Below are positions 23,420-31,004 of a DNA stretch of 64,000 nucleotides, piece after piece. The translations under genes and the position numbers were made by a program. The notes under the pieces are model-generated. The model saw only the letters and a program-made list of their open reading frames with translations. It was not told the origin of the DNA and did not search any database. Origin of the DNA: Rikenella sp031551865. Its GTDB lineage: Bacteria > Bacteroidota > Bacteroidia > Bacteroidales > Rikenellaceae. The first letter of the stretch is position 1, and each line of letters begins with the position of its first letter. The DNA lies in the NCBI GenBank assembly GCA_031551865.1, contig JAVBMY010000003.1:62001-126000 (forward strand), written 5' to 3'.

Positions 23420-24049
23420 CTATGCCAACAGGAAAAGCAGGCAAAAATAGATGATGTCGCGCAGGTCCTTCTTGGCGTTATAGATGTGGCTGGCCACGGC
23501 GTTGCTGCTCAAGTGGAGCTTACGGGCGATGTCTTCGTTCGAAAGGCCTTCGTAGCGGCTCATCTCGAAGATCTGGCGGCGGATGCGCGGCATACGCGAC
23601 AGGGCCAGTTTGATGAGCAGTTCGGTTTCGCGGGCGATGAAATCCTCTTCGGACGACACAGACTCCTCGCGAAGTTGTTCGAGGCTCTCGGGCGAGAGGT
23701 CGGTCTGAGGCCTGCGGGTACGGAAGAATTCGATAACGCTGTTGCGGGCGGCCACATAGAGGTAGGCCTTCATGCTACGGACGGCGCCGAGGTCTGTGCG
23801 TTTTTCCCAGATCTTGGCAAAGATATTCTGCACAATATCCTCACTGTCGGACTGCGATTTGGTCATCGAGTAAACGAACTTGCAGATCGGTTCGTAGTAA
23901 AGCAGGTAGAGGTCTTTAAAGGCCTCGTGGTTACTCTCGCGCAGGGCACTGAGCAGTTGCGGCGAGACATCGCCGGACGTTTCGCGGCACGGGACATGTG
24001 GTCTCCCGATGCTGTGTGCGGGTGGGGTCAGGGTTTTGTCTGTCTTCAT
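23420..24049 (-). CDS. ECF-type RNA polymerase sigma-70 factor
   Basis: The 209-residue protein is an extracytoplasmic-function sigma factor. Region 2 is seen in NHEAFKDLYLLYYEPICKFV and SEDIVQNIFAKIWEKR, with AYLYVAARNSVIEFFR, and region 4 in LALSRMPRIRRQIFEMSRYE followed by the helix-turn-helix GLSNEDIARKLHLSSNAVAS. The hydrophobic tail IIYFCLLFLLA is typical for Bacteroidetes sigma factors that pair with FecR proteins. An extra 30 residues precede region 2. It is the first gene of the pilus locus and is expected to direct transcription of the genes from fecR onward. Confidence 0.95.
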   Translation of the reverse strand: MKTDKTLTPPAHSIGRPHVPCRETSGDVSPQLLSALRESNHEAFKDLYLLYYEPICKFVYSMTKSQSDSEDIVQNIFAKIWEKRTDLGAVRSMKAYLYVAARNSVIEFFRTRRPQTDLSPESLEQLREESVSSEEDFIARETELLIKLALSRMPRIRRQIFEMSRYEGLSNEDIARKLHLSSNAVASHIYNAKKDLRDIIYFCLLFLLA

Positions 24050-24656
24050 TGGGGCTATTTTACATAATAGAGGATGAGTATCTGGTCCGGAATTACAGGA
24101 ACCGGAGCACGGTACTTATTCCTTATGAATGACAGTCGGAGTAATTGGTTTCATGGTGTTCAGGGTATTTGAGGTGTTTATGGCCGGGGTAATAAAAAAG
24201 CGTGGCACCCGCGCCCAACTCGATTGACACCGGCAAGTGTGAGAGAAGATGGGCAAGTCATACCACGCTATCCTTAACGGGTTATGACGAGAGTCATGTC
24301 CGTTTTACAGGGTATAATACGCAATGAGGCGACTCTTCTCTCTATAAAACTTGCCGGTATCATCGAGTGGGTCGGACGGCAGAAAGGGCACTCTACCGAT
24401 GCAAAAGTAAGTAAAAATTACCAAATCAGTCCGGATTCGGCTATTTTCTGTGACTTTCCAGGTGCCGGAGTGGCTGGGATACGGCGCACGGGAAAGGCGG
24501 TAAACTGTTCTTTTGGAACGATTTACCGCCTTCAGAAAAAGTATGAAAGTAGTATTTGCCCCTCTCTGTAAGGAGCGAAGGCGCAGAGCGGATGCTCCGC
24601 TAAGGCATCAGACGAAACAAGCGGCGACAGGCCACCCCTGCAGCAGTAAGCCGCAC
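24050..24656. other. Intergenic region with two imperfect inverted repeats
   Basis: No gene was recognised. AGCGTGG...CCACGCT ends at about 24196 and 24270 bound an imperfect inverted repeat, and AAGGCGGTAAA...TTTACCGCCTT at 24494-24532 forms a second hairpin. AGCGGA-TGC-TCCGCT lies near 24590. The region should contain the promoter of the sigma gene (minus strand). Confidence 0.4.
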
Positions 24657-25136
24657 CTACTCGATTATATCCTGGAGTGTAACGGTGAAATAGCCTTTGA
24701 CCCGCTCACGCGTGTATAATATTCCGTTGAACTTCATCGTGTAGAGATTGCCCTCGGCCGAGATCACTTCCAAACTGCCCGACTGGAAAGCCGTGTTGCT
24801 TCCGTCGGGAAAATGGAAATACGCGTTATAACCATAATCCGGGATGTCAGAAAAGCGCAAAATATATCCCGCCGGCAATCCGGTGGCCTCCGGTTCGACC
24901 AGAAATACGAACGAAGCAGCCGGGACATTCCCGGTATAATAGGTAGTGCAATGCATCGGACGTTTCCCTCCGATATCGGTAATACGGTCCAGCACCATAG
25001 AGGTGCGTGAGATGTCATGGAGTTCACCCCTGAGGCTGAGGGTATTCAGCGTGGGTTCAATGTCATCTTTGCTGCACGAGCTGAGCAAAAGCGGACAAAG
25101 CGTGGCGAGAAGCAGTAGGATTCGGATCTTTTTCAT
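24657..25136 (-). CDS. Small lipoprotein of unknown function
   Basis: The 159-residue product has a clear lipoprotein signal (MKKIRILLLLATLCPLLLSS-C) and a mature part of about 140 residues with alternating strands (SFVFLVEPEATGLPAGYIL, GYNAYFHFPDGSNTAF, YTMKFNGILYTRERVKGYF). I recognise no family. The pattern suggests a small beta-sandwich outer-membrane lipoprotein. The start is set at 25136, where the signal peptide begins; the longer frame starting at 25304 reads through repeat-like DNA. It stands between the pilus locus and gdhA and is not obviously in an operon with either. Confidence 0.75.
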   Translation of the reverse strand: MKKIRILLLLATLCPLLLSSCSKDDIEPTLNTLSLRGELHDISRTSMVLDRITDIGGKRPMHCTTYYTGNVPAASFVFLVEPEATGLPAGYILRFSDIPDYGYNAYFHFPDGSNTAFQSGSLEVISAEGNLYTMKFNGILYTRERVKGYFTVTLQDIIE

Positions 25137-25350
25137 GGCCTGAATGGAAAAGTCTGGGTGTTCACAAATATAGCGAAGTTTATCAGAAATCGCATGCTCT
25201 CCCCGGCAACAAAAACAGCTCCTCCCCTGTGGGGCGGTAACCAGAGTCACGGCCGGAGTATTTTCCAAGCGGAATCCCCGGCTGCGATTCAGGGCGACAG
25301 GCACGGCGCTCCTTCATCCGCCAAACCCGTACCGTTCGGCGGTTCAAAGG

Positions 25351-25549
25351 AAAAATGCTTATCCGCAATAATACCTACTGCGTTTTAGCCTTTGTTTTCG
25401 AGGGGTATTTATGCATTTGGCCGGGTCGCGTAAGCGATTCCGGAGTGGGGCGCCTTCCTGCCCGGCGGGCTGTAACACTCGCCTACGGCTCGTTTACGCC
25501 CGTCGCCGACGGCGGACCGAAGGTGTATTATGCGGATATGCATTAAAAT
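25351..25549 (+). repeat. MITE-like element, copy 1
   Basis: About 195 bases bounded by terminal inverted repeats: ATGCTTATCCGCAATAATAC at the left (25355) and GTATTATGCGGATATGCAT at the right (ending 25543). The interior is GC-rich with small hairpins such as CGTCGCCGACG. A copy with about 85% identity by eye lies in the opposite orientation at 28432-28621, and a right-end fragment at 29296-29348. It carries no credible transposase, so it would need one in trans. Confidence 0.7.
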
Positions 25550-25644
25550 AAATGCCGGTTTTATCCGTCTTCACGTCCGGCGCAGCCCCTCGTCGAAGGC
25601 CCGCGCCCCCGGCAATGAAAACGCGGGAACAGACACCTGTGTCG

Positions 25645-27000
25645 TTACACCACGCCCTGGGCGAGCATGGCGTTGGCCACTTTCTTGAAGCCCGCAATGT
25701 TGGCGCCCTTCACGTAGTTGATATAGCCGTCGGGCTCGGTACCGTACTCGACACAGGCGGCGTGGATGCCGCGCATGATGTCGTGCAGTTTGGCATCGAC
25801 CTCTTCGCGCGTCCATTTGATGCGCATCGAGTTCTGGGTCATTTCGAGGCCCGAGGTGGCCACACCTCCGGCATTGGCCGCCTTGCCGGGGCCGTAGAGT
25901 AATTTATGTTTCTGGAACAGGCGCACGGCTTCGGGAGTCGAAGGCATGTTGGCGCCTTCGGCCACGCAGAGGCAGCCTCCGGCGATGAGTTTTTCGGCGT
26001 CCGGGGCGTCAAGTTCATTTTGGGTAGCGCAGGGCATCGCAATGTCGCACTTCACGCCCCAGGGCCGTTCGCCGGGATAGTATTTGGCACCCGGGTAGCG
26101 GTCGGCATACTCACTGATGCGGCCGCGGAAAATGTTTTTCAGCTCCAGGATGTAAGCGAGTTTTTCGGCGTTGATGCCGTCGGGGTCGTGGATGTAGCCC
26201 GACGAGTCGGAGGCAGTCACGACTTTCGCGCCGAGCTGGGTCATTTTCTCGATGGCGTACTGGGCCACGTTGCCCGAGCCGGACACGGCAACGATCTTGC
26301 CTGCGGGCGAGTCGCCACGGGTGGCGAGCATCTCCTGGGCGAAGTAGCTGGCGCCATAGCCGGTGGCTTCGGGACGCAGAGGGCTGCCGCCCCAGTCGAG
26401 GCCTTTGCCGGTGAGGGTACCGGTGAATTCGTTGCGCAGGCGCTTGTACTGGCCGTACATGAAGCCGATTTCGCGGCCGCCCACCCCGATGTCGCCGGCG
26501 GGCACGTCGGTGTCGGCGCCGATGTGGCGTTGCAGTTCGGTCATGAACGACTGGCAGAAGCGCATCACTTCGTTGTCGGATTTGCCCTTGGGGTTGAAAT
26601 CGGAGCCGCCTTTTCCGCCGCCCATGGGCAGGGTCGTCAGGCTGTTTTTGAAGGTCTGCTCGAAAGCGAGGAATTTGAGGATCCCGAGGTTGACCGAGGC
26701 GTGGAAACGGATACCGCCCTTGTAGGGGCCGATGGCGCTGTTCATCTGCACGCGGAAGCCGCGGTTAATCTCGACCTCGCCGCGGTCGTTGAGCCACGGC
26801 ACACGGAACATCACCACGCGTTCGGGTTCGGCTATGCGTTCGAGAATTTTCATTTTCTGAAGCGCGGGATTTTCTATGATATACTCCGCCAGGCTTTCGG
26901 CGACTTCTTGCACGGCCTGGTGGAATTCGGGTTCGGCGGGGTTTTTGGCGATGATGCGAGCCATGAATTGCTCGACGTACTCTCTTGCTTGTTTTTCCAT
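25645..27000 (-). CDS. gdhA: NADP-type glutamate dehydrogenase
   Basis: The 451-residue enzyme interconverts glutamate and 2-oxoglutarate plus ammonia, the main ammonia-assimilation route in Bacteroidales. Features are RVVMFRVPWLNDRGEVEIN, NSAIGPYKGGIRFH, the active-site stretch MGGGKGGSDFNPKGKSDNE and the nucleotide-binding region VAVSGSGNVAQYAIEKM. The length fits the hexameric short-form family. The start is placed at 27000; 13 extra codons upstream lack homology. The lipoprotein gene lies 508 bases downstream beyond a MITE-like element, and a tRNA gene is divergent upstream. Confidence 0.97.
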   Translation of the reverse strand: MEKQAREYVEQFMARIIAKNPAEPEFHQAVQEVAESLAEYIIENPALQKMKILERIAEPERVVMFRVPWLNDRGEVEINRGFRVQMNSAIGPYKGGIRFHASVNLGILKFLAFEQTFKNSLTTLPMGGGKGGSDFNPKGKSDNEVMRFCQSFMTELQRHIGADTDVPAGDIGVGGREIGFMYGQYKRLRNEFTGTLTGKGLDWGGSPLRPEATGYGASYFAQEMLATRGDSPAGKIVAVSGSGNVAQYAIEKMTQLGAKVVTASDSSGYIHDPDGINAEKLAYILELKNIFRGRISEYADRYPGAKYYPGERPWGVKCDIAMPCATQNELDAPDAEKLIAGGCLCVAEGANMPSTPEAVRLFQKHKLLYGPGKAANAGGVATSGLEMTQNSMRIKWTREEVDAKLHDIMRGIHAACVEYGTEPDGYINYVKGANIAGFKKVANAMLAQGVV

Positions 27001-27213
27001 GTTTTTTGCGTCTTTGTGCGTCCGTAGCCGTCCGGACACGTTTGTTATAAAAAAGGGCTCTTCACAAAAATAATAAAATGACGCCCGGTTGGTACCCCTG
27101 ATTTGAAAAAAAATTAAGAATTAACCCGAGGCGGGGATACCGGACTTTCAGTCGGTTCGCGTCCGGCAGCCTTGCGGGGGTTAGAAAGCGGATCGCCGGA
27201 TTTTCGGGACGAG

Positions 27214-27244
27214 TTTGCGCGGAAAAAAAAGTTGCCTATCTTTG
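27214..27244 (+). promoter_or_regulatory. Bacteroidetes-type promoter of tRNA-Thr(TGT)
   Basis: TTTG at 27214-27217 and TATCTTTG at 27237-27244 have a 19-nt spacer, an exact match to TTTG/TAnnTTTG. The tRNA begins 20 bases after the -7 element. Confidence 0.85.
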
Positions 27245-27263
27245 TGGTCGCAAAAAACGGCAA

Positions 27264-27337
27264 GCCGATGTAGCTCAGTTGGCCAGAGCAGCTGATTTGT
27301 AATCAGCTGGTCGGGGGTTCGAATCCCTCCATCGGCT
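27264..27337 (+). tRNA. tRNA-Thr (anticodon TGT)
   Basis: Acceptor arms GCCGATG and CATCGGC pair; the anticodon stem GCTGA/TCAGC holds loop TTTGTAA (anticodon TGT); the T-arm reads GGGGGTTCGAATCCCTC. CCA is not encoded. The gene has a good promoter upstream and a 154-base inverted repeat starting at its last base. Confidence 0.96.
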
Positions 27338-27490
27338 CATAGTTCATTGACCGTTTGATCGGAAATAGCCCGCAGGGAATGGACTTTCTTCCGAAATATT
27401 CTGCGCCAAGTTTACTTGGCCGCTTGAATATTTCGGAAGAAAGCCATAACTTCGCAGAAGTTTTCCGGCCAAACGGTCAATGAACTATGA
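27337..27490. repeat. 154-base imperfect inverted repeat abutting tRNA-Thr(TGT)
   Basis: The outermost arms TCATAGTTCATTGACCGTTT and AAACGGTCAATGAACTATGA are perfect complements. Further in, CTTTCTTCCGAAATATTC pairs with GAATATTTCGGAAGAAAG, and the tip is GCCAAGT-TT-ACTTGGC at 27405-27420. The structure covers the whole segment and begins exactly at the tRNA 3' end. No open reading frame or T-run accompanies it. Confidence 0.85.
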
Positions 27491-27710
27491 AAGCCTCCCC
27501 AAAACGGGATCGCCAGTATCGCCCCGGCGATGCGCGGGGGCCAAAGGTTCTTTTTTCCGCCGAAACCTTGTGAGGCTCTGGTCCGGTTCAAGGGCGAAAT
27601 CACCAGAGTGCGCGGACACACCGAAACCTATCCGCCAGGCAAACCCGGATTCTTTTAATTCTTGGGCAGGCAAGGTGCACGAAAGTGCCGAGGAGGGATA
27701 TATTACCATA

Positions 27711-27812
27711 TGTGACCGACGAGAAGCCGAGGGCAACCGATGCTCGAAGCGAGAGCAATCAAAATATTTTGATTGCCAAGCAAGTAGACGGAAAAGCCGC
27801 GAAGCGGATTTA
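27711..27812 (-). repeat. GGCAAT...ATTGCC hairpin repeat, family B, copy 3
   Basis: On the minus strand this reads TAAATCCGCTTCGCGGCTTT, a short spacer, GGCAATCAAAAT-ATTTTGATTGC (11-bp perfect palindrome at 27755-27776) and later TTGCCCTCGGCTTCTCGTCG. Leader and trailer match the other copies while the hairpin tip is AT-rich and different. Confidence 0.6.
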
Positions 27813-27843
27813 ACGCAGCATATCGGCACGAAAAAACAAAATT

Positions 27844-27878
27844 GCGGAAATAGCTCGTTGGTAGAGCACAACCTTGCC
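27844..27878 (+). pseudogene. 5' fragment of tRNA-Gly(GCC)
   Basis: GCGGAAATAGCTC-GTTGGTAG-AGCACAACCTTGCC copies the first 35 bases of the intact tRNA-Gly at 27970 with one base missing in the D-loop. Similarity stops just after the anticodon. About ten bases before it (ACAAAATT) also resemble the upstream flank of the intact gene. It cannot fold as a tRNA and is probably a relic of duplication or integration. Confidence 0.75.
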
Positions 27879-27969
27879 CGAAGCTGCGGAGCAGCTGCAA
27901 GATCAGGCACGAGAAACTCCCAGCCTTGGCTTTACCGCACAGAGCGTGGGGAACGTTTAAACAATTATT

Positions 27970-28042
27970 GCGGAAATAGCTCAGTTGGTAGAGCACAACC
28001 TTGCCAAGGTTGGGGTCGCGAGTTCGAGTCTCGTTTTCCGCT
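27970..28042 (+). tRNA. tRNA-Gly (anticodon GCC), second copy
   Basis: Acceptor GCGGAAA/TTTCCGC, anticodon stem CAACC/GGTTG with loop TTGCCAA, T-arm GCGAGTTCGAGTCTCGT. The sequence is the same as the minus-strand gene at 4071-4143. A small hairpin GAGCACC-CTTGC-GGTGCTC with a T-rich tail lies 30 bases downstream (about 28070-28095). Confidence 0.96.
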
Positions 28043-28150
28043 CAAAGAGGGATCAACCCCTTACCAATGAGCACCCTTGCGGTGCTCTTGTTGTAACTGA
28101 TAAAACAGAAACGCGCCGTACGCGGACACACCTCTTTTTTGCACACCCCC

Positions 28151-28235
28151 GCTCCGGTGGTGAAATGGTAGACACGAAGGACTTAAAATCCTTTGGCCAG
28201 TGATGGCCGTGCGGGTTCAAGTCCCGCCCGGAGTA
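28151..28235 (+). tRNA. tRNA-Leu (anticodon TAA)
   Basis: An 85-base class II tRNA: acceptor GCTCCGG with CCGGAGT, D-arm with AAATGGTAGACA, anticodon stem AAGGA/TCCTT with loop CTTAAAA (anticodon TAA), long variable arm TGGCCAGTGATGGCC and T-arm CGGGTTCAAGTCCCG. It is the last gene of the tRNA cluster and is followed directly by a strong terminator. Confidence 0.95.
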
Positions 28236-28236
28236 C

Positions 28237-28278
28237 AAAAGGAGCCTGTTAATCAAATGATTAACAGGCTCCTTTTTT
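28237..28278 (+). terminator. Rho-independent terminator of the tRNA cluster
   Basis: GGAGCCTGTTAATCA at 28241-28255 and its perfect complement at 28258-28272 enclose an AA loop and are followed by six T residues. Confidence 0.95.
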
Positions 28279-28431
28279 GACCTGATGGATGTAATTTTGG
28301 GGGAGGCAGGGGGTAGCTTTTTTAGCGTGGTAAAGAATATTCGATGAAAAATGTGCGTACCGCCGCCCTACCCGCCTGTCATGCAAGAAACGGGGGAAAC
28401 ACTCCTCCCCGTTTCAGGGGCGCTTATTTTA

Positions 28432-28621
28432 ACTTTTATCCGCCAGAATACCCTTCGGTCCGCCGTCGGCGACGGGCGTAAACGAGCCTTGGGCGAGTGT
28501 TACAGCCCGCCGGACAGGAAGGCGGCCCACTCCGGGATCGCTTACGCGACCCGGGTAAATGCCGCCCCCCCCGAAAACAAAGGCTAAACGCAGGGGGTAT
28601 TGTTTGCGGATAAGCATCCTT
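28432..28621 (-). repeat. MITE-like element, copy 2
   Basis: Same family as 25351-25549 but inverted. The ends TTATCCGCCAGAATACCC and GGGTATTGTTTGCGGATAAG are terminal inverted repeats. By eye about 85% of the interior matches copy 1 in the aligned orientation. A G/C-rich hairpin (AAACGGGG...CCCCGTTT, 28386-28414) sits just outside. Confidence 0.7.
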
Positions 28622-28740
28622 ATTTTTGGTTAAAAACCTGCGGGCGGGCTTGGCAACCCGCAGGAACTTGATTTCAGCAACAGTAGCAGCAATCATTTAG
28701 TCGTTTTAATCCTTTTTTCTCCCCCCCCGTTTTGATCAGC

Positions 28741-28790
28741 GGAGGTACACGGCCATCGCAGATGAATGGTGCCGGGCGTAAAAACGCCGG
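28741..28790 (+). repeat. Dispersed GGTGCCGGGCGT repeat, family C, copy 2
   Basis: GGAGGTACACGGCCATCGCA-GATGAATGGTGCCGGG closely follows 6140-6175, differing at a few scattered positions, and continues with CGTAAAAACG, like the GGCGTGAGAAAAAACG at about 6098. Confidence 0.5.
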
Positions 28791-29295
28791 ATGAAAACCA
28801 GTCCGTTCTTCAACACCCGAACACAAACACTGCCGGAATCGCAGGTGTCGCAACACCCATCCTCCTGCAGCTTGTGTGCGGGAGCGGAACGTACCCCGCA
28901 TAGTGCCCGCAAGCCCGGTCAAGGGCCTGCGGGCTGGTTTTTCTTCGGATTATCCGGACAGTTACCCTGATACACCGCCCGGTCATCCTCCTTGAAGAAA
29001 AACTATTCGATCTCTTTTGTACAGCGGTGCGGCGTCATGCACTCCTTAGGCAGATAAGACAGCCGGGAAAAAGCACAATCCTTGGCTCGGCAACTCCATA
29101 CGCAGCCCTAACGAAACTCAGGGAACAGGCAACCCGTTACCAGAGGCAGGCAAGTAAGGCCGTATGCTGATCCGCCCCCTGTATGTTATTCTTTGTGTTG
29201 GGCCAAGTTATTATGGGTATCGCTAAAGCTCCGCCACCCCTTGCGGCAGGCTGCCACTTGCCTGCGGCTTCCTTCGCTTTCGCTCAGGACAGGCT

Positions 29296-29348
29296 CTACG
29301 CCCGTCGCCGACGGCGGACCGAAGGGTATTCTGGCGGATAAGCATAAT
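29296..29348 (+). repeat. MITE-like element, right-end fragment (copy 3)
   Basis: TACGCCCGTCGCCGACGGCG, GACCGAAGGGTATTC and GGCGGATAAGCATAA repeat the right end of copy 1 almost base for base. No matching left terminal repeat is found upstream; the segment before it is a different CTTTCGCTCAGGACAGGC-type repeat. Confidence 0.6.
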
Positions 29349-29802
29349 AGACCGGCATGAACCCGGAAAATAGCGGCTTAGCCTTTCACCAACCTCTCAG
29401 AATTTCTGCTTGCTGCCGTTTTGTCCGTTCATCTTTACCAGTTCGCCAGGGTTACACAAGGTCATTTTGATCACCTTCTATAATATAGCGTCGAGGAGGC
29501 ATGATTCTTCGGGTGCTTTCCGGCCATTTATTAATTAATGCTGATAACCATATATTATACATATCCCACCGGGCGCAAGCCACGACTCATTCTGCGCAAC
29601 GGAATGCCCGCCGGCAACACAGCCCGAAGCACAAGATACCCTGCCAGCAGACCGACAGACAGGCAGGGTGTCTCCGTTCCCGGACGCGATCGCGGGGCGG
29701 TATCCGGGATGGTCGCCAACGCGCGAGAGCCGATTCTTTTTGGAGATAATGCAAAAAAGAGTGTAAATTTACGAGCATAAGCCACCTAACAACCTCCCTG
29801 CC

Positions 29803-30861
29803 ATGGCCACCGAAAAACGCTACCAGGTATTCATCAGTTCGACCTACGAAGACCTGCGCGACGAGCGCGAGAAAGTCAGGAATGTAGTTCTGGAAAACGA
29901 TTGCATTCCTGTCGGGATGGAATTGTTTCCTGCGATCGACGAAGACCAGTTCGAGTTTATCAAACGAATCATTGACGACGTGGATTATTATGTGGTGATT
30001 ATCGGCGGGCGTTACGGCACGCTGGCCCCGGACGGGAAAAGCTACACCGAAAAAGAATACGACTACGCCGTCTCGAAAGGGATCAAAGTGATCGCCCTGC
30101 TGCACGGTTCGCCCGGCGACTTGCCTGCAAAGAAAACCGAGCGTAAAGAAGAACTGCAGCAAAAACTGGATACCTTCCGGACGAAGGTCGAGAAAAACAA
30201 GCTCGTCAAATACTGGACAGAGCCGCTCGAACTTCCCAACATGGTAACACTAGCCCTGCGGACAGCCATAAGGCTCTACCCTGCTGTCGGCTGGATACGC
30301 GCCAACACGGTCACCAACCCCGAGGCCTTCGTCGAGTTGAACGAGGTACGGAAAGAGTTGGAAAAACTGCGCCGCGAGAACGAAGAACTACAGCGCTACG
30401 CCGACCCCGACTTCGAGACCAAATATCCGTGGCTGAATACCGAGCTTATTTTATCGGTCTTTTATGGGGCTACATTCAATAAGAATAATGGAATATGGAG
30501 TAACTATCAATATAAAGAATACACGGCGGTATGGCATTGCTTATTATTAGAAATCCTGCCCCATTGTATAGACCCTATACCCGAACCTTCATTATTCACA
30601 ATCATTGCACACGAAACCCTGAAAGTATCCGGGCTTGCTCAAGTAATCGGTCAAGGAGAGATCGGGATACGGCAATCTTGTTCCAAAGAGATTAAATTGC
30701 GCCTCAAAACTACGAACCTACTCATTATCTCGGCCGGAACCGCCAAAACCTCCTCGAAATGGGTGCTCACCAAAGAGGGCGCCAAGCTGCTGATGCACCT
30801 GCGGGCCGAACAGGCCGCCAAAGCCCAAGCCGGGCAGGCCGCCGCGAAGGATTCCAAATAG
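29803..30861 (+). CDS. DUF4062-domain protein, possible defence gene
   Basis: The 352-residue protein starts with a DUF4062 domain: YQVFISSTYEDLRDEREKVR, then YVVIIGGRYGTLAPDGKSYT and EKEYDYAVSKGIKVIALLHG. DUF4062 domains have a TIR-like fold and occur at the N-terminus of many immunity-type and signalling proteins. A coiled coil (about residues 183-205, NEVRKELEKLRRENEELQRY) leads to a C-terminal region of about 140 residues that ends in a winged-helix-like segment (WVLTKEGAKLLMHLRAEQ). The stretch at about 30430-30740 is clearly more AT-rich than the rest of the gene. It is alone in a gene-poor region next to mobile-element remnants. An antiphage role is only a possibility. Confidence 0.82.
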   Translation: MATEKRYQVFISSTYEDLRDEREKVRNVVLENDCIPVGMELFPAIDEDQFEFIKRIIDDVDYYVVIIGGRYGTLAPDGKSYTEKEYDYAVSKGIKVIALLHGSPGDLPAKKTERKEELQQKLDTFRTKVEKNKLVKYWTEPLELPNMVTLALRTAIRLYPAVGWIRANTVTNPEAFVELNEVRKELEKLRRENEELQRYADPDFETKYPWLNTELILSVFYGATFNKNNGIWSNYQYKEYTAVWHCLLLEILPHCIDPIPEPSLFTIIAHETLKVSGLAQVIGQGEIGIRQSCSKEIKLRLKTTNLLIISAGTAKTSSKWVLTKEGAKLLMHLRAEQAAKAQAGQAAAKDSK

Positions 30862-31004
30862 ATTTTCTTCATCCCATCGGGATTGCATAGCGCCCCCTAC
30901 GGCCTCTGCGCCCAGGCGGCTTTGCCGCCTCGTGGAGGTGGGCGCGAGGCCGAGCCCAACAGCAAACCGACATATAATCACCCACCCATAATCCCCAAAC
31001 CCCA

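Larger units (their letters stand above)
28622..29802. other. Gene-poor repeat-bearing region before the DUF4062 gene
   Basis: I can support no gene in these 1.2 kb. It holds a hairpin CCTGCGGG...CCCGCAGG at 28637-28664 followed on the minus strand by TTTTTAACC (terminator-like), the family C segment at 28741, a MITE right-end fragment at 29296-29348, and short open frames without homology. Base composition is more AT-rich than the coding regions. Confidence 0.5.

Noticed and set aside
24284..24571. 95-codon plus-strand frame in the gap between the sigma factor and the lipoprotein
   Set aside because: No recognisable motif, poor codon usage and overlap with a hairpin; treated as chance.
25355..25546. 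A 63-codon frame (and its 62-codon counterpart at 28429-28617) with similar translation
   Set aside because: The two frames coincide with copies of the MITE-like repeat; the protein similarity follows from nucleotide similarity, and the frame runs through both terminal inverted repeats.
27337..28300. Possible retron, group II intron or integron at the tRNA cluster
   Set aside because: No reverse transcriptase, intron-encoded protein or integrase frame occurs here; only hairpins, a repeat and a tRNA fragment are seen.
28436..28696. Minus-strand frame starting MIAATVAEIKFLRVAKPARR with a plausible A-rich leader
   Set aside because: It passes through a terminator-like hairpin and then into the MITE-like element; no family recognised. 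It could be a truncated gene, but the evidence is too thin.
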